Shown: positions 25,981 through 35,836 of the stretch, piece by piece
Layout: each line of letters begins with the position of its first letter
How positions within the stretch are numbered: the stretch's first letter is position 1
From: Echinicola marina
GTDB lineage: Bacteria > Bacteroidota > Bacteroidia > Cytophagales > Cyclobacteriaceae
Assembly: GCF_020463795.1 (NCBI RefSeq)
Contig: NZ_CP080025.1
Span: 4,151,501 to 4,215,500, forward strand
Length of the DNA stretch: 64,000 nucleotides
Reading direction: 5' to 3'
The notes under the pieces: model-generated
Told to the model about the DNA's origin: nothing
Databases searched by the model: none
Seen by the model: the letters and a program-made list of their open reading frames with translations, nothing else
Program-made: the position numbers and the translations under genes

Positions 25981-28900
25981 TTAATGAATGATCAACCTTT
26001 TGGTAATCGCCAAACTTTCACTTTGAATCTTAATAATAAATACACCTTTTGTAAACAGGGAGGTGCTAAAGCTATACGTTTGGTTGAGGGTTCCTGGATA
26101 GGTGACATCATGAACCACTTGTCCAGAAGTAGCCATTACCTGTATGCGTATATCCTCAAAGTCCTCCAAATTAAATGCGATATTAAAGATATCTGTAGCA
26201 GGATTTGGATAGACAAGTGCATTGCCATTTCCAGGATTTACTGGATCTGGGTTATTGGAAAGGAAGAATTCTATATTATCCAAATATACAGGGTTGGAAT
26301 TGGCTGCTGCGTTTTCAATGACAAAAGCCAAGCGAATATGATCCATTTCATTGCCGGTAAAGACAGAAAGGTCAATAAACTCCCTCATAAATTCTTCATC
26401 AGAATTAGGATTAACAGGAGCAGATCCCGCAATGGTATTGAGTTCCTCACCAGTATAAACAGCGAGTTCCTGATCAAAATGAACACCCCCATCAGTACTT
26501 AGGAGTACCTTCATGCTGCTGCCTTCTTGCATTGCACTGGCTGCTCTTTCAAAGAATATGCTTGCCTGAGGTGCTTTACTCAAGTCCATAAGCGGAGAGG
26601 CAATCCAATAGCTATTGTTGCTGCCTTCAATCTTAAGACTGGCCAAATTATCCCCTGTTTCACCGGTTTGTTTTACAGCTAATTCCCAGGCATTTTCACC
26701 GATTTCAGGACTAAGACTTAACCAAGGTGCCAATTCGAGGGTATTGTCAAAGTATTGTCGCCATGGAGCCTGTATACTATCAGCGTCTTGAACATAATAC
26801 CTTAGGATGGTACTGGAGCTATTGTTATTTTGGTCGAAATTCGGAGAATGGAGCCTGTATTCTACTTCATTAAGCCCATCAATCAAAGCATTAGGCAGTT
26901 CTAACAGGATACTTTCTTCAGGAGCTATATTATTGCCTTCAGCAATGAGTGTTTGTAAGCTAGCACCATTTACCCTTCTATCCAGTAGGAAAGTATTCAC
27001 GGGCAAAGTCCCTGTATTGGTAAGCCTGAGGACTTCGACTGCTTGGGAGCCGTCAGTGATGGGAGAAGGACTGATGACCTCTTCCAATGCCAAACTGTAA
27101 TTCATTTCTTCAGTAGGCCTGATACTGATGTTTTTGATAAAAAGGTTATTTCCGTAGCCATTCACGGCTATAAAAGCAATCCTGATATTTCCAAGGTCTG
27201 CATATTCTTTAAGGTTAACTATCTCTGTCCTGAATTCTGTTTGTTGGGAGGGGATATAGTTGTCTTCACTTTCCTCAGCTGTGATCAGGCTATCCTGGGT
27301 TTTAGCATAAGGAGGGTTGAGTAGATCAAAGCTATTTCCGCAATCTGTGGATATACCGATGATCAAAGCATCATCCAAGCCTTCTTGCGGATAGGGAGCA
27401 TAAGCTACTTCAAATACCAATTGGGCATCGGGATAGTTGCTTAAATTGATTTGTGGCGAAATGAGATAATCCCGTTTACCAGCAGCATCATAATTATAGA
27501 AATTGATCCCTATTGCCTCTTGAGGGGTACCGTTGATATTTAAGGTTTCTTTGGTCCATGTGATGCCTCCATCCTCATTTTTGACTGTCCATAAATTGTC
27601 AAAATCATTGGATTGATAGGCATACGGAAGGTTTAATTCAACTTGTAATTGAGGGGACGAGCCCAGGTTATTATTCGCATTATTGTCATCAGCCGCACCG
27701 TTGACCGTAAGGATTTCAACTTCGAAGCTGTTTTCGTTTGCTGGTAAGCTCAGGCTTGAAAATTCAAGTTGGGCAGATTCACCCTGGTCCAATATTAGGT
27801 TGAAGCGCTTTTGTTCGATGACCTGTCCATTTAGACGGATGACAAGTTCTGCACTGCTGATTGGGTTAATACCAACATTAAAGACACTTATTTGGGGATT
27901 TAATGTAGCGGAGCAGATATAGTTTTGAGGAGCAATGATCTGTTCAAGTGCAAGGTCGGTGGGATAGATAACAGGTTCTTGAGTGGCCCTTCCATTGACC
28001 AGATTGACCCTTCTGGGGCTATTGGCCAGCACGACATTCATTCTTTCCAACTGGCCAGCAGTAAAAATGTTCATGCAACGGTCAGGGGTATAATCCATGT
28101 AATTCTCTATCATGTCCCTTGAGTTACAGGTTTCTCTAGGGGTAGAGCGGCAATTGGTATTACTGGAACTTTGGTCGGGAGTATCCATAACGTAATCATC
28201 AACATCACAGCCTCCATCTCCCCAAATATGTCTTAAACCTAAATAGTGCCCGATCTCATGTGTAGCTGTTCTGCCCAAAGAGCCAGATGAGGCATTTCCA
28301 CCAGTTCCAAAATAGCGGTAATCTATCGTGGTTCCATCGGTTTCATTTGAACTTGGGGCAAAGTTTAGCCCATCCAAATCAGAAATAGGAAAGGAAGAAT
28401 AACCTATGTAGGGGCTTTGAAGTGTTACTACCCATAGGTTAAGGTATTCGTTTGAATCCCAGTAGGATAATTGACTTATAAGGTTGGCATCTGCTTGGGT
28501 GTAGGTTGATTTGGTTCCCTGTACCCTGTTGATCCCGTCAGTGGGGAGACCTTTGGGGTCCTGTTTGGCCAGCACAAATTCAATATAAGTATCGGCTGCC
28601 ACCTCCAAAAACTCAGCAGGAGTATTGGAGGCGTCTTCGTTTAATCTTCTAAAATCCTTATTGAGAATGTCTATTTGTGCCTGAATTTGGGAAAGTGGGA
28701 TATTTGCACCCTCACCTAATGGCTCACCATTATGAATTATATGAACTACCACGGGGATTTTCCTGATCTCAGTAGCTGCTGATCTGATCTGGGGTTGTAG
28801 TTTTCTGCTTTGGATTTTATCTGACATCCAAGCTTCAAAATAATCTTTTGAACCAAACAATCCCAATTCTTCTTCCTGCTTTGCCTCTAAATACCCCGCA

Positions 28901-29043
28901 GCACATTTTTCAGGTTCCTTTTGAAAGCTCTTTTCAGTTTGGTAGATATTGGCTTGGATATTTTGGGCCAAGACTGGGGGGAGTTCAAAAAACAAAAAGG
29001 ACAAGACCAACTTTATCCTCAAAATTAGTATTATCCTTTTCAT
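25981..29043 (-). CDS. M43 (pappalysin-like) metalloprotease with T9SS type A sorting domain
   Basis: 1020 residues. A signal peptide (cleavage near PVLAQ) is followed by the M43 metalloprotease domain: the VVVHIIHNGEPLGEGANI start, the zinc site HEIGHYLGLRHIWGD (about residues 265-280) and the Met-turn region ENYMDYTPDRCMN. Several beta domains then resemble CARDB/fibronectin-type adhesion modules (LALEQIIAPQNYICSATL; GGITWTKETLNING), and the C-terminus is a T9SS type A sorting domain (NALVYPNPATDIFNIAF ... ITKRLIIH). It should be a secreted, probably surface-bound endoprotease. Substrate unknown. It is transcribed alone or with the downstream NifU/Mrp pair far upstream; a 28-bp gap separates it from the NifU gene. 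Confidence 0.93.
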   Translation of the reverse strand: MKRIILILRIKLVLSFLFFELPPVLAQNIQANIYQTEKSFQKEPEKCAAGYLEAKQEEELGLFGSKDYFEAWMSDKIQSRKLQPQIRSAATEIRKIPVVVHIIHNGEPLGEGANIPLSQIQAQIDILNKDFRRLNEDASNTPAEFLEVAADTYIEFVLAKQDPKGLPTDGINRVQGTKSTYTQADANLISQLSYWDSNEYLNLWVVTLQSPYIGYSSFPISDLDGLNFAPSSNETDGTTIDYRYFGTGGNASSGSLGRTATHEIGHYLGLRHIWGDGGCDVDDYVMDTPDQSSSNTNCRSTPRETCNSRDMIENYMDYTPDRCMNIFTAGQLERMNVVLANSPRRVNLVNGRATQEPVIYPTDLALEQIIAPQNYICSATLNPQISVFNVGINPISSAELVIRLNGQVIEQKRFNLILDQGESAQLEFSSLSLPANENSFEVEILTVNGAADDNNANNNLGSSPQLQVELNLPYAYQSNDFDNLWTVKNEDGGITWTKETLNINGTPQEAIGINFYNYDAAGKRDYLISPQINLSNYPDAQLVFEVAYAPYPQEGLDDALIIGISTDCGNSFDLLNPPYAKTQDSLITAEESEDNYIPSQQTEFRTEIVNLKEYADLGNIRIAFIAVNGYGNNLFIKNISIRPTEEMNYSLALEEVISPSPITDGSQAVEVLRLTNTGTLPVNTFLLDRRVNGASLQTLIAEGNNIAPEESILLELPNALIDGLNEVEYRLHSPNFDQNNNSSSTILRYYVQDADSIQAPWRQYFDNTLELAPWLSLSPEIGENAWELAVKQTGETGDNLASLKIEGSNNSYWIASPLMDLSKAPQASIFFERAASAMQEGSSMKVLLSTDGGVHFDQELAVYTGEELNTIAGSAPVNPNSDEEFMREFIDLSVFTGNEMDHIRLAFVIENAAANSNPVYLDNIEFFLSNNPDPVNPGNGNALVYPNPATDIFNIAFNLEDFEDIRIQVMATSGQVVHDVTYPGTLNQTYSFSTSLFTKGVFIIKIQSESLAITKRLIIH

Positions 29044-29071
29044 TAATTACTTCTTAAAAACAGGTAATTGA

Positions 29072-29323
29072 TTATTCTGCTACTGATATATTGATGGCTT
29101 CAACTCTATTGATTTCAGGAATAGCTTTTTTTACTGCCTCTTCTACACCTGCTTTTAAGGTCATGGTGGACATGGGGCAGGAGCTACAGGTTCCCGTCAA
29201 CTCAAGTTGCAATACCATTTCCTCAGTTAGGCCCACAATCTTCACGTTACCACCGTCTGCTTCTAAATAGGGGCGAATGGTATCCAGTGCCGTTTCTATT
29301 TTTCCAATTAATTCAGTATCCAT
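29072..29323 (-). CDS. NifU C-terminal domain protein (Fe-S scaffold)
   Basis: 83 residues, only the NifU C-terminal domain. The cluster-binding motif TCSSC (C46, C49) is present, and the flanking YLEADGGNVKIV and MSTMTLKAGVEEAV segments are typical. Such proteins carry and deliver a 4Fe-4S or 2Fe-2S cluster to target proteins. It lies 9 bp downstream of the mrp gene in the same direction, so the pair is probably a Fe-S transfer operon. Confidence 0.93.
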   Translation of the reverse strand: MDTELIGKIETALDTIRPYLEADGGNVKIVGLTEEMVLQLELTGTCSSCPMSTMTLKAGVEEAVKKAIPEINRVEAINISVAE

Positions 29324-29332
29324 TTCTTTATT

Positions 29333-30427
29333 TTAGCTGTTAACCTGTACAACCTTGGTTTTGTTTTTATCTGCATTTCTGATGGCCACCTGTCTTGCCA
29401 GTGATTCCGCCAGATTTGAAAAGGCTTCCTGTGTCAGTCCTTCTTTCAATACTGCTGGATATCCGCTATCACCGCTCTCCCTAATTCCTTGTACTATAGG
29501 TATTTCTCCCAGGAAAGGAACATCAAACTTTTTGGCTAGCCTTTGTCCACCTTCTTTTCCAAATATATAGTATTTATTATCTGGTAATTCTTCAGGTGTA
29601 AAATAAGCCATATTTTCCACAACACCTAAAACGGGTACGTTTATTTGGGCTTGCTTGAACATGGAAAGACCCTTGGTAGCATCTGCCAAGGCCACTTTTT
29701 GAGGTGTGGTAATAATAACGGCTCCAGTTACCGGTACGGTTTGAACCATGGTCAAATGGATATCGGAAGTCCCCGGAGGCAGGTCTATCAATAAATAGTC
29801 CAACTCTCCCCATTCCACATCACTGATGAACTGCTTCAAGGCAGAACTGGCCATGGGGCCTCTCCAGATCACGGCACTGTCTGCTGGAGTCAAGAAGCCT
29901 ATGGACATCAATTTTACGCCGTACTGTTCTATAGGGATGATGATATTTTTTCCGTCTTCTTGCTTCACTGCAGGCTGTTCCGCTTCTACATTGAACATGG
30001 TAGGAATGGATGGACCAGAGATATCAGCATCTATCAGACCGACCTTTGCTCCAGTGGCTGCCAATGCAACAGCGAGGTTGGAAGAACAGGTAGATTTCCC
30101 CACTCCACCTTTGCCCGAGGCGATGGCGATTATGTTCTTTACTTTGGGAAGTAGCGGGGCATTGTCACGCACTGTGGTGACATTGGAAGTCATGGTAATG
30201 TCCAATTCTAACTCAGGGCCAAACTCCTTTTCCAGTGCTTCTTCACAATTGTTTTTGATCAGTTCCTTCAATGGACAAGCAGGAGTGGTAAGTACCACTT
30301 TAAAACTTAATTTATTGCCTTCTGCCACAAGGTCCTGGACCATGCCTAAGGTTACCAGGTCCTTTTTAAGGTCCGGATCCTCTACTGTAGAGAGTGCTTT
30401 AAGTACCTTTTCTTTACTTATAATCAT
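29333..30427 (-). CDS. mrp: Mrp/NBP35-family ATP-binding iron-sulfur carrier
   Basis: 364 residues. The N-terminal ~90 residues are a DUF59/MIP18-like domain (LSTVEDPDLKKDLVTLGMV; TTPACPLKELI). The P-loop ATPase follows with the deviant Walker A ASGKGGVGKST (about 103-113), the IDADISGPSIP switch and LIDLPPGTSDIHLT. In most Mrp proteins a CxxC near residue 275 binds the bridging Fe-S cluster; here the corresponding segment is ENMAYFTPEELPDNKYY with no cysteine. This form is known from Bacteroidota. The protein probably still loads Fe-S clusters onto apo-proteins together with the NifU protein. Confidence 0.93.
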   Translation of the reverse strand: MIISKEKVLKALSTVEDPDLKKDLVTLGMVQDLVAEGNKLSFKVVLTTPACPLKELIKNNCEEALEKEFGPELELDITMTSNVTTVRDNAPLLPKVKNIIAIASGKGGVGKSTCSSNLAVALAATGAKVGLIDADISGPSIPTMFNVEAEQPAVKQEDGKNIIIPIEQYGVKLMSIGFLTPADSAVIWRGPMASSALKQFISDVEWGELDYLLIDLPPGTSDIHLTMVQTVPVTGAVIITTPQKVALADATKGLSMFKQAQINVPVLGVVENMAYFTPEELPDNKYYIFGKEGGQRLAKKFDVPFLGEIPIVQGIRESGDSGYPAVLKEGLTQEAFSNLAESLARQVAIRNADKNKTKVVQVNS

Positions 30428-30616
30428 TAGGGATTGTAAATTTTGCGCAATTTAAAGCTTAATAATTCGATTTAAAACTGTTCAACAGAATATCTGGTTC
30501 TTTATGAGGATTATTGGATCCAATGCTATTATACAAGAATAAAAAATTCTGCTGTTTTGTAGCTATAACCCTTGGCTTTAAGGAATAGTTTCGGGTCTAG
30601 GATCTTTCCTGTCCTG

Positions 30617-30645
30617 TTTGTTTTCACAATACTTTTCTATCTTTG
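30617..30645 (+). promoter_or_regulatory. Bacteroidota-type promoter for dnaG
   Basis: TTTG at 30617-30620, 17 bp, then TATCTTTG (30638-30645), matching the phylum's -33 TTTG and -7 TAnnTTTG. It leaves about 15 nt before the start codon. Confidence 0.6.
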
Positions 30646-30664
30646 AGCATATTCTCCATGCAGC

Positions 30665-32635
30665 ATGTCATTAAGTAATATCACAACAGAAAAAGTCAAA
30701 GATAGGGCCGATATTGAAGAGGTGGTCAATGATTATGTGCCTTTAAAAAAGAAAGGGCAAAACCTTTGGGCCTGTTGTCCATTTCATAATGAAAAATCAC
30801 CATCTTTTTCTGTTTCACCCGCCAAGCAGATTTATAAATGTTTTGGCTGTGGTGCTTCAGGAGACGCCATTCAGTTTGTTATGGAGGTGGAAGGCATCGG
30901 TTTCAATGAGGCCATTCGACAATTGGCCCAAAAGTATGGGATTGAGATAGAGGAGGAAAGAGCCGCTACTCCAGAAGAGGTACAGGCCTATAATGAAAAG
31001 GAAAGCTTGTACATTGCCCATTCCTTTGCCCGTGATTTGTTTTCCAAAAACCTGCAGGAAACGGATGAGGGTAAGTCTATTGGATTGAGCTATTTTAAGG
31101 AACGAGGATTTAATCATTCGACCATAGAAAAATTTGATCTTGGCTATGCTATGGATAGCTGGGATAACCTGCACAAAACAGCTTTAAAAGCAGGACATAC
31201 AGAAGATATTCTCTTAAAAGGAGGACTAATACTGCAAAAGGAAGGTGATCCTAGTCGTAAATATGATCGCTTTCGAGGGCGGGTGGTGTTTACCATCCAT
31301 AACCTTGCCGGTAAACCTATAGGTTTTGGGGCAAGGATTCTTACCAATGATAAGAAGCAGCCCAAATACATTAACTCTCCTGAGACGGCCATATATCATA
31401 AGAGTGATGTGCTCTACGGGATGTACCAAGCCAAACAGTCTATCCGAAATGAGGATAACTGTTATTTGGTGGAAGGCTATACGGATGTTATTTCCATGCA
31501 CCTGTCAGGCATCCAAAACGTGGTGGCTTCTTCTGGTACTTCTTTAACAGAAAACCAGATCAAACTGATCAAGCGTTTTACGGATAATGTGACCGTATTG
31601 TATGATGGCGATGCGGCTGGTATTAAGGCATCTTTGCGGGGGATAGATATGTTATTGGAAGGGGGGCTGAATGTAAAGGCTGTCGTTTTTCCAGATGGTG
31701 ATGACCCTGATAGCTACAGCCGAAAGGTAGGTTCAGAGGCTTTTCAGCAGTACCTGAATGAACATGCCCGTGATTTTATAGCCTTTAAAATAGACCTGTA
31801 CAAAGAGGAATCCGCTCATGACCCCATCAAAAGGGCAGATACAGTGAGGCAGGTCGTTCAGAGTGTAGCTAAAATTCCAGACCCTATTATCAGGTCTGTC
31901 TATGTGAAGGAGTCTGCTCGTCTCTTGCAGATGGAGGAGGAAATTGTTTTAGCAGAGCTCAATAAGATATTGCTAAAGGGCCAAAAGGAGGCCTATTTCA
32001 AAGGTAAGGAGCAAGGAGGACCGGCTGAACCTCCAATGGATTTCATGGCGCCTGACACCCCTTTCGAAACTTTTTTGCCAGAGGAGAAGGCAAAGATTTC
32101 TATTAGTGATTCATTGACGCTTCAGGAACGGGAAATGATCAGGTTACTGGTAAGCTATGGCTTTGAAAAGATCACCGAAGACCTTCATGTCTGTGAATAT
32201 CTATTTGAAGAAACGGCTGATTTGGAGTTTGAAACCCCGATTTACAGGAAAATATTTGTAGAATACAAACGGGCGCTTAAGAAAGGGGTTTTGCCCAATC
32301 CTGATTACTTTATAAAATTGGATGATGGTGAGGTAAAAACAGAGGTGATCAATATGATTTCCCAAAGGCATGAGATGTCAGAAAACTGGCAACAAAAGCA
32401 CATGATCTATACCAACAGGGAAGGGGACAATCTCCCCAAAACCACCTTCAATGAAATCCATCGGTTAAAGAGGAGGGTGTTGGAGAAAATGGTGGACGAA
32501 ACCATTCAAAAAATAAAAATAGCGGAAGAGCAGGGGAATATAGATGAAGTGTCAGATTTTCAGATGGTTCTAATGGCACTTAATGATTCCCTTCGCGAAA
32601 TAAACAAACAATTGGGAACAGTAAAATCAAGGTAG
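30665..32635 (+). CDS. dnaG: DNA primase DnaG
   Basis: 656 residues, normal length. It makes RNA primers for replication. The N-terminal CHC2 zinc finger has C38, H41, C59 and C62 (CPFH ... CFGC). The catalytic Toprim domain holds LVEGYTDVISMH (about residues 265-280) with the acidic Glu, and LYDGDAAGIKA (about 311-321) and DGDDPDSY (about 343-350) that bind metals. The C-terminal ~150 residues form the helicase-interaction domain. ATG 30665 is chosen because the family N-terminus (TEKVKDRADIEEVV) follows at once; an ATG at 30658 is out of frame. A promoter-like pair lies 20 bp upstream. Confidence 0.97.
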   Translation: MSLSNITTEKVKDRADIEEVVNDYVPLKKKGQNLWACCPFHNEKSPSFSVSPAKQIYKCFGCGASGDAIQFVMEVEGIGFNEAIRQLAQKYGIEIEEERAATPEEVQAYNEKESLYIAHSFARDLFSKNLQETDEGKSIGLSYFKERGFNHSTIEKFDLGYAMDSWDNLHKTALKAGHTEDILLKGGLILQKEGDPSRKYDRFRGRVVFTIHNLAGKPIGFGARILTNDKKQPKYINSPETAIYHKSDVLYGMYQAKQSIRNEDNCYLVEGYTDVISMHLSGIQNVVASSGTSLTENQIKLIKRFTDNVTVLYDGDAAGIKASLRGIDMLLEGGLNVKAVVFPDGDDPDSYSRKVGSEAFQQYLNEHARDFIAFKIDLYKEESAHDPIKRADTVRQVVQSVAKIPDPIIRSVYVKESARLLQMEEEIVLAELNKILLKGQKEAYFKGKEQGGPAEPPMDFMAPDTPFETFLPEEKAKISISDSLTLQEREMIRLLVSYGFEKITEDLHVCEYLFEETADLEFETPIYRKIFVEYKRALKKGVLPNPDYFIKLDDGEVKTEVINMISQRHEMSENWQQKHMIYTNREGDNLPKTTFNEIHRLKRRVLEKMVDETIQKIKIAEEQGNIDEVSDFQMVLMALNDSLREINKQLGTVKSR

Positions 32636-32680
32636 TCCAAACTAAATAAAGGCTTTCTCGGTTTTAGACAATAAAGGATG

Positions 32681-32688
32681 TATTTTTG
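32681..32688 (+). promoter_or_regulatory. Possible -7 element of the ribBA promoter
   Basis: TATTTTTG fits TAnnTTTG and lies 29 bp before the ribBA start; the upstream -33 element is weak (TTTT near 32662). No FMN riboswitch fits in the short spacer. Confidence 0.35.
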
Positions 32689-32717
32689 CATCCGAATTGA
32701 CCATTTAATCAAATAAT

Positions 32718-33953
32718 ATGGCTGAAGAATTAAAATTAGATTCCATCGAAGAAGCGATTGAAGCAATAAGGGAAGGTGAAGTGGTGATTGTGGTGGATGA
32801 TGAAGATAGAGAAAATGAGGGTGATTTTGTATGTGCAGCGGAAAAGGTAACTCCAGAGATTATCAATTTTATGGCCACACATGGCAGAGGGCTTATTTGT
32901 GCCCCGATCATTGAAGATAGATGTGAAGAGTTGGGCTTGGAATTGATGGTAGGAAGAAATACGGCAGCTTACGAAACCCCGTTTACCGTTTCTGTTGATT
33001 TGATCGGCCATGGTTGTACGACTGGTATTTCTGCCAGCGACAGGGCCAAAACCATAAAGGCCCTTTTGGATGATGACATCCATCCTGATGAATTGGGGAA
33101 GCCGGGCCATATTTTTCCGCTTAAAGCCAAAAGAGGTGGGGTATTGAGAAGGACTGGACATACAGAAGCTGCTATAGATCTAGCGAGGCTTGCTGGTCTT
33201 TATCCTGCAGGTGTTTTGGTGGAAATCATGAATGAGGATGGCAGTATGGCAAGGGTGCCGGATTTGATGCAAGTAGCCAAAAAGTTCAACCTCAAATTTG
33301 TAAGCATTAAGGATTTGATTGCCTATAGATTGAAGAATGAATCTTTGATCAAAAGGGAAATAGGAGTGGAAATGCCTACTGAATGGGGAGATTTTGACCT
33401 GATAGCTTATAAGCAGACCAATACGGATGAAACCCATATGGCCTTGGTAAAGGGGGAATGGAAAGAGGGCGAGCCGGTTTTAGTTCGTGTTCACTCTTCT
33501 TGTGTGACCGGAGATATTTTTGGTTCCTGTAGGTGTGATTGTGGACCACAGCTGCACAGTGCTATGGAGATGGTGGACAAAGCAGGCAAAGGTGTGGTGC
33601 TTTATATGAATCAGGAAGGAAGGGGAATAGGTTTGATCAATAAGCTTAAAGCCTATAAGCTTCAGGAAGAAGGAATGGATACGGTACAGGCCAATTTGGC
33701 GCTTGGTTTTCCCATGGACAAAAGGGATTATGGCGTAGGAGCTCAGATCTTGAGGGACTTGGGGATTTCCAAGATTAAATTGATGACAAATAATCCAACC
33801 AAAAGAGCGGGACTTCTAGGATATGGCTTGGAAATTATTGAGACTGTTCCATTGGAGATAAGTCCAAATGCCCACAATGAACGTTACCTCACAACTAAGC
33901 GTGATAAAATGGGCCACCAAATTTTGAAAAAGCAAATTGACAAATTGAAATAA
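32718..33953 (+). CDS. ribBA: Bifunctional DHBP synthase / GTP cyclohydrolase II (riboflavin synthesis)
   Basis: 411 residues with both domains. RibB (1-~205): [11 protein letters not shown] (about 28-38) with the acidic metal-binding pair and [18 protein letters not shown] (about 137-154), making 3,4-dihydroxy-2-butanone 4-phosphate from ribulose 5-phosphate. RibA (~210-411): the zinc loop [14 protein letters not shown] with its three cysteines, NQEGRGIGL and the C-terminal [10 protein letters not shown], opening GTP to the pyrimidine precursor. Together they feed both arms of riboflavin synthesis. Appears to be a single-gene unit with its own terminator. Confidence 0.96.
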   Translation: MAEELKLDSIEEAIEAIREGEVVIVVDDEDRENEGDFVCAAEKVTPEIINFMATHGRGLICAPIIEDRCEELGLELMVGRNTAAYETPFTVSVDLIGHGCTTGISASDRAKTIKALLDDDIHPDELGKPGHIFPLKAKRGGVLRRTGHTEAAIDLARLAGLYPAGVLVEIMNEDGSMARVPDLMQVAKKFNLKFVSIKDLIAYRLKNESLIKREIGVEMPTEWGDFDLIAYKQTNTDETHMALVKGEWKEGEPVLVRVHSSCVTGDIFGSCRCDCGPQLHSAMEMVDKAGKGVVLYMNQEGRGIGLINKLKAYKLQEEGMDTVQANLALGFPMDKRDYGVGAQILRDLGISKIKLMTNNPTKRAGLLGYGLEIIETVPLEISPNAHNERYLTTKRDKMGHQILKKQIDKLK

Positions 33954-33960
33954 AAGATAA

Positions 33961-33987
33961 AGCTCTGATAAGTTCAGGGCTTTTTTC
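33961..33987 (+). terminator. Terminator of ribBA
   Basis: AGCTCTGA (33961-33968), loop TAAGT, TCAGGGCT (33974-33981) and seven T. Confidence 0.85.
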
Positions 33988-34064
33988 TTATAAAATGAGA
34001 CGAAATAACTAACTAATCCGTCTAGGTTTTCGTTATTTTAATATAGATCAAAGCTCAAAATGAC

Positions 34065-34697
34065 ATGAAAAAATTATTCTATATATTGATTTTCGCATTT
34101 GCTTTTGTTCAAGTCGCTACAGCTCAGGATTTTCCTTCCGAGGTTTGGCATGACGGAAAAGTATTTTTGGACAATGGAGATACTTATCAAGGAAAGGTAA
34201 AGTATAATCTGGAAAATAATGTGGTACAGCTTAGAGGAGAAAGCATACAGACCTTTAGCAGTTCGTCCATTAGTAGGTTTGAAATATTCGATGAGTATTA
34301 TGGAGGAATAAGGACATTTTACAGTTTGCCTTATGATATTAATAATAATGGTTATGAAGTGCCTATTTTCTTTGAATTGTTGACAGAAGGAGATGAGATT
34401 ACCTTATTGTGTAGGGAGTTTATCACTACAGATACCAGGAGTATGGGGATGTACAATATGTATATGTCACCTATGTATGGAGCGCCAATGGGAAGGTCCA
34501 ACAAATTAGATTTTGATTATTACTTTTTCACCGAGGGAGAAATTCAGAAATATAGTCAAAAGAAGAAAGAATTGATGACCTATATGGGAGACAGGGAAGA
34601 CGAAGTCAAATTGTATATGCGTAAAAACAGGCTATCTCATGATAGTAGGGGAGATTTATTAAGAATTACGGCATATTATAATCAATTGAAAGAATAA
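34065..34697 (+). CDS. Hypothetical exported protein
   Basis: 210 residues with a signal peptide (MKKLFYILIFAFAFVQVATA, cleavage before QDF). The mature part begins with a beta-rich WHDGKVFLDNGDTYQGKVKY block that resembles the short beta repeats of several Bacteroidota envelope proteins, then a glycine/methionine-rich loop (YNMYMSPMYGAPMG) and a basic helical tail. No enzymatic motif and no family name recognised. Periplasmic or outer-membrane-associated. Single gene; no clear operon partner. Confidence 0.7.
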   Translation: MKKLFYILIFAFAFVQVATAQDFPSEVWHDGKVFLDNGDTYQGKVKYNLENNVVQLRGESIQTFSSSSISRFEIFDEYYGGIRTFYSLPYDINNNGYEVPIFFELLTEGDEITLLCREFITTDTRSMGMYNMYMSPMYGAPMGRSNKLDFDYYFFTEGEIQKYSQKKKELMTYMGDREDEVKLYMRKNRLSHDSRGDLLRITAYYNQLKE

Positions 34698-34994
34698 AAT
34701 TTATTTATATAATATATGATTATCCGTTTTAACACCTGTAAACTTATTTCTCACAGCATGTCCCGATTTATCGGGAGATTCCACGGATCTACACAGATTT
34801 AATTTAGTGTTTTTGAGGGATATGTGTTCTCTTTTTAGGAAATGTTCTGAATGGTAAAATTGCGGATATACATAATATAATATAAGTATGAAGAATGATG
34901 GATTTAAATCCATCATTCTTCATTTTAGGGAGAATATTTTATTTCTTTCCTTAAATTTGAATAAATAGCTTAACCTTTTAAATATTATATTTTA
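34698..34994. other. Intergenic region with inverted repeats
   Basis: No gene seen. It holds a short hairpin (TCCCGATTTATCGGGA, 34760-34775), a CACGGATCTACACAGATTT stretch resembling dispersed repeats found in related genomes, and the 36-bp palindrome at 34888-34923. Confidence 0.5.
34888..34923. repeat. 36-bp perfect palindrome upstream of surE
   Basis: Perfectly self-complementary over 36 bp, centred on 34905/34906 (GATTTAAATC). The arms read ATGAAGAATGATGGATTT and its complement. It has no T-run on the plus side that would mark a simple terminator, and lies 70 bp before surE. Confidence 0.8.
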
Positions 34995-35774
34995 ATGGCA
35001 AAACCCTTGATTTTAGTTTCCAATGATGATGGTATTACATCGCGTGGAATTAGAGTATTGGTAAATAGCATGAAGAAACTGGGAGACGTGGTTGTAGTTG
35101 CTCCCGATAGTCCGCAATCAGGCATGGGACACGCCATTACCATTGGTAATACACTTCGTTTGGATGAAGAAGAGATTTTTGATGATGTCTTGGCCTATAA
35201 ATCCAGCGGAACCCCAGCAGATTGTGTAAAGCTGGCAAAGCATTATGTCTTTAATGACCGGAAGCCGGATTTGATTGTCAGTGGTATCAATCACGGTAGT
35301 AATACATCCATCAGTGTGCTTTACTCAGGAACCATGTCCGCAGCGATTGAAGGAGCGATTGAAGGTTACCCAAGTATTGGGTTTAGCCTCTGTGACTATA
35401 GTTCAAAAGCTGATTTTAGCCATGTAGAAGATTATGTTTATAAAATCGCCAAACAAGTACTTGAGCATGGAATGCCCAAAGGCGTGGCCTTAAATGTCAA
35501 TTTCCCTCCGAAGCGCAATGAAGCTATCAAAGGAATCAAATTATGTCGACAGGCCAGGGCAAAATGGCAAGAGGAATTTGATGAGCGCTATGACCCCAAT
35601 GGAAGAAAGTATTTCTGGATGGCGGGTAATTTTGTGAATTTTGACAAAGGGGAAGATAATGATGAGTGGGCCATTGCCAATAATTATGTGTCTGTGGTGC
35701 CTTGCCAGTTTGATATGACAGCCCATCATGCGATTACTCAGATGAACGAAGAGTGGGATTTAGATATAGAGTAA
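34995..35774 (+). CDS. surE: 5'/3'-nucleotidase SurE
   Basis: 259 residues, normal for SurE. The metal-binding VSNDDGITSRGIRVL gives D10 and D11; SGTPADCV (about 73-80) and VSGINHGSNTSISVLYSGT (about 95-113) form the rest of the active site with the catalytic Asn. It hydrolyses nucleoside 5'- and 3'-monophosphates and is a general survival protein. A TAAATTTG element at 34952-34959 may be its -7 box. It converges on the myo-inositol oxygenase gene, separated by a shared terminator. Confidence 0.95.
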   Translation: MAKPLILVSNDDGITSRGIRVLVNSMKKLGDVVVVAPDSPQSGMGHAITIGNTLRLDEEEIFDDVLAYKSSGTPADCVKLAKHYVFNDRKPDLIVSGINHGSNTSISVLYSGTMSAAIEGAIEGYPSIGFSLCDYSSKADFSHVEDYVYKIAKQVLEHGMPKGVALNVNFPPKRNEAIKGIKLCRQARAKWQEEFDERYDPNGRKYFWMAGNFVNFDKGEDNDEWAIANNYVSVVPCQFDMTAHHAITQMNEEWDLDIE

Positions 35775-35791
35775 TCGGTATAAAATTAAAA

Positions 35792-35825
35792 AATCCCTGC
35801 AGTATGAAAGATAGCTGCAGGGATT
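35792..35825. terminator. Bidirectional terminator between surE and MIOX
   Basis: AATCCCTGCAG (35792-35802) pairs with CTGCAGGGATT (35815-35825) with a 12-nt loop; A-run before and AAAATT after serve both strands. Confidence 0.8.
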
Positions 35826-35836
35826 AAAATTGGGAT

